A stretch of 64,000 nt of DNA from Meconema thalassinum (lineage: Eukaryota > Arthropoda > Insecta > Orthoptera > Tettigoniidae). The notes below the pieces were generated by a model. It saw only the letters and a program-made list of their open reading frames with translations, was not told where the DNA came from and did no database searches. Position numbers and translations under genes: made by a program. The stretch spans positions 13,060,708-13,124,707 of the forward strand of contig OX336395.1 in NCBI GenBank assembly GCA_946902985.2. Direction: 5' to 3'. Below, one piece after another: positions 55,966 through 64,000 of this stretch (within the stretch, counting starts at the first letter, position 1; each line of letters starts with the position of its first letter).

Positions 55966-56590
55966 TTCGCCAGTAGACTTATAATGTTTGATATTAGCAG
56001 CATACTCCTCAATAGAGGCATTTAATTTACGTACTTACACGAAATTCTTTTGAAAATTTGCTTTATTAGCAGTGTTTTGTGAGAAATATATTCTATAATA
56101 TTCTGACCTTCATTCTCAAAAGATGTGCTGGTACAAATATTAAGGGTATAGTCGCTTTTGACTTAATGATAGGTGGACGTGTTAAATCCTAACACCTCTT
56201 ACGGCCTTCCAGTTAAAAAGATATAATACATACTCATTTGTCCTCAATCCTTAAAGCTATTACTTCCTTTAAGTCACTGAGTCAGCATTTTGTATCGCAC
56301 TGAGATTTACTTATCTTGGGAAGATTGTGTATTATAAATTTTAGTTTTAGAACTAGTGAAGACATAACCACATCTGTGTAATGTTTCACTTCAACTCGGC
56401 TGTGATTTACAATTACATAGTTTGCTATTTGTGTGAAAAGAATTAGTGATGCCAAATAAATAAAATAATTAATTAATTCACTTTATTCCTAGGACACGCA
56501 AGAAGAAACACAGGATGGGGAAAGTGGAGCAAGTGGAAATCATCCAAATGAGTAAGTGTACAACATATGAGGTAACATGTTATTCAACTT
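55966..56590. other. Unassigned AT-rich stretch
   Basis: No gene, tandem repeat or transposon end recognised. This is where copy B continues past the point at which LINE A replaces copy A. Confidence 0.5.
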
Positions 56591-56668
56591 TTGTGTATGC
56601 ACAACTGAATGTTTTGTGTATGCATAACTGAATGTTTTGTGTATGCATAACTGAATGTTTTGGATATG
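56591..56668. repeat. 24-bp tandem repeat, three to four copies
   Basis: The unit TTGTGTATGCATAACTGAATG plus TTT repeats with slight changes. Confidence 0.9.
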
Positions 56669-56669
56669 A

Positions 56670-58240
56670 ATAAGTTTTTTTTGCATCGTCAGATGCATTT
56701 TATGTGTCGTTACTGCTTGTCTCATCAAAATGGATACATTATTGACATTTTCCTCTTTACTAGCCCACAAATTATCATTCGGAGTTCTCACTGTCTGGAA
56801 GTGTTTAACCCTGGAACCCTGCACTTGTTTATTACAAACACTAATCTTACTGAGTGCCCCAAGAATAATAAGCTTAATTTACATATTACAAGCCAAAATT
56901 TTTTGAATTTGGTATAACAACTGGTTAGGTTGGTTTGATTAGACTTAGTTTATATTACACTTAATCATTCTATACTAAAAATAAAATAATATTAGAAAAC
57001 ATACAGTTTTTTCAACATTTTGCAACACCTCATATTTTAGAGTATTTTACTGAAAATAATCTCTACAATTGACACAAACAGATACGATATGACTTTTGCA
57101 TACGTACATCTTACACTCTGCACACATCATAGTGGTTTTCGTGTCCTTGGTTTGCGGAAAGTACTCAACAAGAAACGTAACACTAATCTACACTGGGGTA
57201 CTCAGTGCCCCAAAACCGATGTATAGCAAAGAATTGGTCCGTTACAACTGTGACTAATATGGCAACTGAAAGACGGTCAAAGACAAATAATAGAGATGGC
57301 GGCTGCAGGCTGGAAGGGTTGCCAACACAAACCCAGAGCAAAACGAAAATCCAGGGTGAAGAAAAGTTAGTCATCCTTGTTGATGACAATTTGTCTTGTG
57401 GAAGTTACTCTCATCTGCTTCAAGAAAATACTGTACATATGCCGCAGTGATAAGTTGTTAGGAACATCCCCTACTGTAAACCTCCCCTTGAGTGTTTGTG
57501 TCCTCAACCCGTTTTGATCTTCTGTAACCCAGGTTGTCAAATCACGACAATGTTACATCATGAGCCATCAACGATTTTAATTCCCATAGCAACAAAATCA
57601 CTTCAACTAAAATTTTAATCCAAAACACAAAGAAAAAAGGCCGGTCTTATAAAAACAATTCACACGTCGTCCTACGACCATTCCTTAATGCAATAACCAT
57701 CGAAACCGAAACACATATTTAAACTTGCATCAAAACCGAACAAACATTCACAGAGGCCCGAAACTGGTATAGCGATATTTCCAGCACTGGAAGATAATTG
57801 GAATAACGGTGTACATAATGTAAACATGTTGGAGTGCAAACTCAGGTCAATATTTCATGATACTATTTCGGAGGAGTGGGATTAAGCTGTTGGTTGTTGA
57901 AAAGTAAACATTGGGATTAAATTGTGCCAGTAAATGTGTGGGTCATTAGAGCGAGGCTTGTGGAGGTGTGCCGAGAGTTGGATTAGTATGCACTTTATGG
58001 TGTGGTTTATCTGGAAGGGTTGCCAACTTTTATATATAATAACAAACTACCATTTAAGAGGAGGTATGACTGAATTTTGCGAATTTTGGAGCAATAACTA
58101 TTTTTTGTTTGTTTTATTCATACAAAAATAGCCCAATTCTTCCTCTTTCAGAAAATGATTTTATTTTAGTAATTCCGGCTATTGTGATGCTTGTAGAGAC
58201 GTCTTCGTATGAGCCCGCATGACATTTAAACATTTGAGCT
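56670..58240. other. Unassigned stretch
   Basis: Apart from short AT-rich runs I see no recognisable gene or repeat. ORFs of 60-85 codons (for example 57205-57450) carry no motif I know. Confidence 0.45.
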
Positions 58241-58246
58241 GCTTTT

Positions 58247-58276
58247 ATTATAATAATAATAATAATAATAATAATA
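58247..58276. repeat. (AAT)n microsatellite
   Basis: A run of about ten TAA/AAT units before ACAGAAGAGG. Confidence 0.95.
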
Positions 58277-58414
58277 CAGAAGAGGGGAAATGATCAGGAG
58301 ACTTGCAAAGTGGCAGGAAATATCTCAGGAAGAAAAAGCGAGGAGATGTGAAGGGGAAGCATAAAGAGGAGGACAGTAAATATTAACTTGCCTCTTTCTC
58401 GCATAGCTCTTTTC

Positions 58415-59212
58415 CAATGTGTTGCTGTGTACTATATGCTCCGTGTGGTGGAATTCTTATCACACATTGTTGTTACTTGGTACAATAGTTGCTGTGTACA
58501 ATATGCTCCTTGTGGTGCAATTCTTATCACACATTGTTGTTACATGGTACAATAGTTGCTGTGTACAATATGCTCCTTGTGGTGCAATTCTTACCACACA
58601 TTGTTGTTACTTGGTACTATAGTTGCTGTGTACAATATGCTCCGTGTGGTGCAATTCTTATCACACATTATTGTTACTTGGTGCAATAGTTGCTGTGTAC
58701 AATATGCTCCCTGTGGTGCAATTCTTATCACACATGGTTGTTACTTGGTACAATAGTTGCTGTGTACAATATGCTCCTTGCGGTGCAATTCTTATCACAC
58801 ATTGTTGTTACTGGGTACAATAGTTGCTGTGTACAATATGCTCCTTGTGGTGCAATTCTTATCACACATTGTTGTAACTTGGTACAATAGTTGCTGTGTT
58901 CAATATGCTCCGTGTGGTGCAATTCTTATCACACATTATTGTTACTGGGTACAATAGTTACTGTGTATAATATGCTCCGTGTGGTGCAATTCTTATCACA
59001 CATTATTGTTACTGTGTACAATATGCTCCGTGTGGTGCAATTCTTATCTCACATTGTTGTTTCTTGGTACAATAGTTCCTGTGTACAATGTGCTCCGTAT
59101 GGTGCAATTCTTATCACACATTATTGTTACTGGGTACAATAGTTACTGTGTACAATATGCTCCGTGTGGTGCAATTTTTATCTCACATTGTTGTTACTTT
59201 GTACAATAGTTG
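58415..59212. repeat. 67-bp minisatellite, about 12 units
   Basis: The unit contains GTTGCTGTGTACAATATGCTCC, GGTGCAATTCTTATCACACATTG and TTGTTACTTGGTACAATA. Spacing is 67 bp for most units; at least one (near 58990-59040) has lost about 17 bp. Because 67 is not a multiple of three, the repeated ORFs in staggered frames are a by-product of periodicity. Confidence 0.95.
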
Positions 59213-59639
59213 CTTAAGGTACAGTAATGTAAATGTGCTTAGGGTTTTGAACTGCTTTGAGTTTTAATGTAATTTTGATAGGTAGATTTTAATTAATAAT
59301 GCTGAATTTCAAAAATATTTAAAATAAGAGTTTAAATATTTCTAGAAAGAACAGTATCTATCTAACTAACCCCAAACCCCAGAGCAATTATTGTTTCTAT
59401 ACATTTTAACTGCATGTAGAAAAAGAATTAGCTTGGCCAAATGAAACCTTTGATTCAAGGACTTTTTAAGGGACCACTTTTTTAATACAAAAATGTTCAA
59501 TAACTCAAACACTAATGAAGCTATTTAAATATAAATTAGCACAACAGATGCCAGCAACTCGCTATGTAAGATTTAAATCTGGTCTTGTTATGATGAAAAC
59601 TGTGAAACTTGAACAATTCAGCCACACCTCCCCTTAATG

Positions 59640-61870
59640 GAGACTTATGTGGCAGACTTTGAGGTTATGCAGGAGGAGAATGAGGACAGGTTGAAGAAGT
59701 AGAGAGGGTGGTAAATAACCAAAGCAGCAGGGGTAGTTGAATTGTAAAGTGTAGAGGGAAAGCAGAGGATAATCAAATAGGCATAGGGTTTAGGAAATGC
59801 ACCCTCTGACTAGAGAAAAGCAGTTATCTCGTCAATTTATAAGCAAGCTAACAGGAAAGATTGCAATAATTATAGCGGTATTTCTTTGATAAGTGTCCCG
59901 GGCAAATTGTTCTCAAGCATTGTAGAAAGGAGACTTCGATCATTGGCCGAGAGTACGATGGATGGAAACCTGAGTGGCTTTAGACCACAACGAGGATGTC
60001 AAGATCACAATTTGAGTATGTGCCAAGTTATTGAGGAATGCTACGAGAGGAGTAGACAGTTGTGTTTGTGTTACTTGAGAAGGCGTACGATAGAGCACCT
60101 AGCATATTGAGGGAAGGCTGCTACAGGCAATCAATAGTATTTATGTAGTATAATCAATTTACAGTGAGAGTTGATGGGCTCATGGTTTGTACAGGAGTGA
60201 GGCAAGGATTAAACCACTACTGTGTTTGTTATATGGACCAATTGTTGAAGGGCATAAACTGGCTGGGTGAATTTCAAGGTAAGTAGTCTGGCCTATTCGG
60301 ATGACCTGGTTGTGATGATGACTCCAATATGATTGAACTTGAACAGAAATGTAGGGAGTATGGTATGAAGATCGGCATTTCAAGAAGAAAGTTTTGTCCT
60401 GTGGAAGAAATGCAAGAAAGTAGAATGCCAGATGGAAGGAACTAAATAGGAGCAGGTGGAACAATTATTAATTCTGAATGTGACCAGAACATGGCATTTA
60501 CACTTACATCAGACGTCATTGTAGCTTTTACATACTATGTTTCATCTTCTGGGGGACATTACCTATTCAAAATAGTAACCATGGTCACTACTGCACCAGA
60601 AATATGTGCTAAATTATGGAAAGATGTGTTTTTATTTATTGCTCTTTTAACAACCGCGCTTGAATCTCGTTCAACTGACAACAAGGAGAACATACCGAGG
60701 CGCACACATTGTTGCCAACATGTGGAATACAAAATGCACTACACTAATTAAAGATTATTCGTGCGTGACGAAAACCAGTGATGTATATATCGCTAACGAG
60801 GCTTGCAGGCTTAAACCATTGCCAAAACCCATTGGATTAGACAAAACGAAGGTTTGGATTGGATTTCGCCTAACAATAATAAATTGGTCTAGGCCAAAAC
60901 CATTCGTCTGGATTAAAATATTGGGCTAGACAAAAACCATTGGTTTGGGTGAATATTATTGATGCGTTACGATCTTCTTGATTGTTAACTCGCAACACGC
61001 ACAATCCATGTCTAAGTTAAGACTGACACTTGGCACACTTTCACATTAACTTTTCGTTTTACGTTACTGGACATGAAATAGTACCAAATGCGCGGGGTTG
61101 GCAATACTGTCTTTGATGATAATTCACACGCATAATGCCGGACACAGCTGGACCCTTATTTACCCCCTATATGCTGTCATATAAAAACGGGATTGTGGGT
61201 GAGTTATGTTCAGCTGAGGAGTAATCATTATTACTACATCAATTCCTGGTTTATGTTTCATCATTTGAAAAGGTATTTTGGCTAATTTATGTTCGATAGA
61301 AAATTTTATCGTTCCTTGGTATCTCGTTCGGTGCTACCGAACATTGTAAGTACTTGGGCTGTGTAATCTCTCAGGTTGGTAGTACTGTAGGCTATGGTGA
61401 AGGAAATAGGGTCGAGATGTAGAAAAGCCAATGCAATGGGTTCTCAGCATTCTGCTAGTGTAGAACCGAAACTCTCCCCACATCGCTCAGTATTCAGACC
61501 GACCTTGCTGTATGGAAGTGAGAGCTGGTACATAAGCTAGAGTTAACTGATATCAGTGTAGCAAGAATAGATGGGAGCAATGAAGAGATAAAGGCTAAGT
61601 TGGAAATGAACGTTCTAGATGAAGCCGACTCAGATGGTGGGGTCATGTGTAGAGAATGAGGGAGGAGAGATTACCTAAGAGGTTAATGAGTAGAGGGTAA
61701 GAGAAGCAGAGGTAGAGGTTAGATTAATTGTTAATTGATTTCAAAGTGAGAGGTGTAGGAGGCCGTGTGCTAACTGCTAATAGGGGATCATGGATGCGAC
61801 TTGTTTGCAATTAGTGGCTTGCAGTCTAGACTGGACGCTCAAAGGAAACATGGAAATTGAATTCTGGCAC
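59640..61870 (+). pseudogene. Decayed RTE-like LINE, probably interrupted
   Basis: 59886-60110 keeps the RT segment VPGKLFSSIVERRLR, then SGFRPQRGCQDH and a degenerate palm. Further on, translated fragments suggest TGVRQG (about 60195) and SDDLV (about 60298). After about 850 bp of unrelated sequence (60470-61315), the region after the palm resumes (HCKYLGCVISQVGS near 61345, LYGSES near 61512, ending near 61865). Frames are broken throughout. It is a different, much older copy from 6338-7025. Confidence 0.7.
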
Positions 61871-63108
61871 AGCTATGAGTCCCTTGACCATCACCAGCGT
61901 TTCACTGGTTGCGAGTGTTCTAACACTTTGCATCATTTGGACAGGTGGTAGTGGGTTCAATGTTTTAAGGAGTGTAACATCGAGGACACCTGCACTTGTT
62001 GACATGTAGTTATGCTACAGACGGATGAGTTTCGTCTCCTCGACAAATAGGGGCTGTGAGTAAAGAAAGAGGCCATGAAAGGCTCCATAAGCTTCCATGG
62101 TCTGAAGAGAACAAGAGTTGACCAAGGGAGTTATGGTTATTGTTTAAAGGGGTGAAACAGGGAGATCATCTGCCCCAATCACCAACGGAGATCGACAGGA
62201 AGATGAAACAGGAGCGTGGTACGATTAAGTAGACGTACTACATAATTCAGAAAAGGCTCCATATTGTTTTCATTATTTTCCCCACAAGTTGCTTGCCCTG
62301 GGAAGATTATTAGTGACATGCAGAGGCTATTGGTGTTGCCAATGAGACTGCACGATGATAGGCCTACATTTCCATTAGCAGCATATCAATACGTTAATTA
62401 TTAAATATTGGTAAGAAGGCAAAGGAGCCAAGAGCTTGGTCATCCCATTGTTCAATTAGTAAATCCAAGTTACCTTGCCACATAAAAGCTATGGTGATTA
62501 TTCTGTTCAGGAAGTTTTATCTATACGCTACTTCATTCGTCAAACAATCATATTTAAACGACTTAAATTGCTAACCAAGGGCATTACTTCGTAGAAGTCA
62601 ACTCGAATGGCATGGCCTAGGCCTAAACAAAGAATTACATGTAAGGTGAAATCATAGTGTAATATTGTTCTTTGAGCGACATCACTATGCATTCATCAAA
62701 AGTTGTGTCTCCTAGTGGACGCATCGTTATATTTTATTATTATTATTTCCAATGAGACACGTTTTAAACTACCTTTTGCCGTTTTTATTTACAGCTAGTT
62801 TTGATGAAGCGCCTTACTTTGCTGCTGATACAGTGCTGTACATTCCGCTGAGAAACATTGCACCCTATCTGTGAGGCGTTGTTGCCTATACCACCAGGTG
62901 GTGTTTTGTGACAGCCATGAGGGTCAACTCTTGGCGTGGCGAAGTAAGAAGTTTGAATCCCACCATTGACAGACATTTTTGCCATCGTTGTGTTGTTGCT
63001 GGATCCAGCATTCATGGCTCAAGATTGTTATTGATAGCACCAACAAAGTTTTATCAGCGCTGGATAAAATAGTTAGTAGCGCTAGAACAAATTGTGTCAG
63101 TAGTGGTA
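61870..63108. other. Unassigned stretch
   Basis: No gene or repeat recognised with confidence. Confidence 0.4.
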
Positions 63109-63590
63109 AAGGAGCCATACCGAGGTGGCTATGGGGGTCTATAACCCGGGAACAAGGCTGTAGTGGTGACGTGTCCGGCAAGTGTGGTGGTACAGGAGCC
63201 ATACCGAGGTGGCTGTGGGGGTCTATAACCTGGGACCAAGGTGGTGGTGGTTATGTGTCCGGTAAGTGTGGTGGAGGACTGTAGTGGCACATGAGCCATA
63301 CCGAGGTGGCTGTGGGGGTCTATAACCCGGGACCAAGGCTTTAGTGGTGACGTGTCTGGCAAGTGTGGTGGAGGACTGTGGTGGTACAGGAGCCATACCG
63401 AGGTGGCTGTGAGGGTCTATAACCCGGGACCAAGGCTGTAGTGGTGACGTGTCCAGCAAGTGTGTTGGAGGACTGTGGTGGTACAGGAGCCATACCTAGG
63501 TGGCTGTGGGGGTCTATAACCCGGGACCAAGGCTGTAGCGGTGATGTGTCCGGCATGTGTGGTGGAGGACTGCAATGGTAGCGGTGGTGC
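63109..63590. repeat. ~97-bp tandem repeat, five units
   Basis: Landmark CCATACCGAGGTGG recurs at 63115, 63199, 63296, 63393 and 63490 (spacing 84, 97, 97, 97). The unit includes GGGGGTCTATAACCCGGGACC and GTGACGTGTCCGGCAAGTG. Proline-rich ORFs across it on minus reflect the repeat. Confidence 0.92.
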
Positions 63591-63794
63591 TGCACTCAAG
63601 TCGTGAACTAAAACCTGGGTTACAGCAGCGCTGAGCGGTATTGTAGTTGTTGAGACCCACTCCAAGATGAAGCGCAAACTGAAGGGCAGAGGATCTGGAA
63701 AATACCTGGGTTGTGCCTGTGCAAACCCGTCTGCGAGCAGGTTAGGCACAGGTTTGCTTAGGGAGGAGTCTGGGAGACCGCCACAGAGTGGTAG

Positions 63795-63965
63795 CTGGCT
63801 GCAGTGAAAACTTGCAGAGCTGGTAACGCGCAGATTAGCTTAGGGAGGAGTCCTGGAGCGGTGAAAACTTGCAGAGCTGGTAACGCGCAGGTTAGCTTAG
63901 GGAGGAGTCCGGGAGACCGCCACAGAGCGGCGGCTGCGGTGAAAACTTGCAGAGCTGGCAGTCCG
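63795..63965. repeat. Irregular tandem repeat at the right edge
   Basis: GTGAAAACTTGCAGAGCTGG occurs at 63804, 63861 and 63939 (spacing 57 and 78), with GCTTAGGGAGGAGTCC between. The longer unit includes GAGACCGCCACAGAGCGG. Confidence 0.85.
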
Positions 63966-64000
63966 CCAGTACTTACCGCTGTGTCGCATGATTGACCACT

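Noticed and set aside
58419..59209. Series of ~66-aa ORFs as a repeat protein family
   Set aside because: They arise from 67-bp periodicity in staggered frames and encode nothing recognisable.
62015..62060. Hammerhead-ribozyme-like motif (GGATGAG...CGACAAA)
   Set aside because: The core departs from CTGATGA and GAAA at key positions and helices do not form cleanly.

Overview
The window looks like intergenic DNA from a large, repeat-rich animal genome, most likely an insect. Evidence is the AT-rich background, Jockey/CR1-type and RTE-type LINEs, Ty3/Gypsy LTR elements, hAT-like and other TIR transposons, and tRNA-derived SINEs. A polyneopteran such as an orthopteran is a guess from SINE style. 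I recognise no host protein-coding gene, rRNA gene or functional tRNA gene. Nearly everything is satellite, transposon or decayed transposon.

Layout. 1-6146: about 80 copies of a ~76-bp satellite with higher-order duplications. 6147-10640: copy A of a segmental duplication, carrying an RTE fragment, a hAT-type element with 8-bp TSD, an older hAT-like element and SINE pieces. 10641-28506: a nest of retroelements. A minus-strand LINE (A) is interrupted by a solo LTR, a purine-rich insert and a plus-strand LINE fragment (B). A plus-strand LINE (C) follows, interrupted by a GC-rich gag-like element (18534-19979) and by a young LTR retrotransposon (20969-27925) whose only recognisable gene is gag. 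28507-29664: unassigned. 29665-55965: copy B of the duplication, split by an 18.3-kb Gypsy element (30044-48382) and a 5.1-kb TIR element (49617-54717). The Gypsy element has unusually long (~3.3 kb) LTRs. Its 5' LTR holds a 1.87-kb TG...CA insert, and its 3' LTR holds a 3.2-kb Academ-like DNA transposon that itself carries a SINE. 55966-64000: minisatellites (24, 67 and ~97 bp periods) and an RTE relic.

No pathway or operon links these sequences. The relationships are insertional, and because copies A and B share flanks, four insertions can be read against an empty site. The most interesting items are: (1) the gag-only LTR element with apparently identical 873-bp LTRs and a 3.7-kb non-coding region containing two stem-loops with different but complementary stems; (2) the GC-rich gag-like element, whose apparent TATA/initiator promoter lies at its 3' end and would read into its own gag only as a circle or tandem joined through a 14-bp terminal direct repeat; (3) the Gypsy gag-pol with five in-frame stops, each one C-to-T change from CAG or CGA, three of them in the same TAG-TTG context; and (4) the XPG/PIN-nuclease transposon with ~350-bp TIRs and a TTA target duplication. 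Coordinates and alignments were read by eye, so identity figures are estimates.
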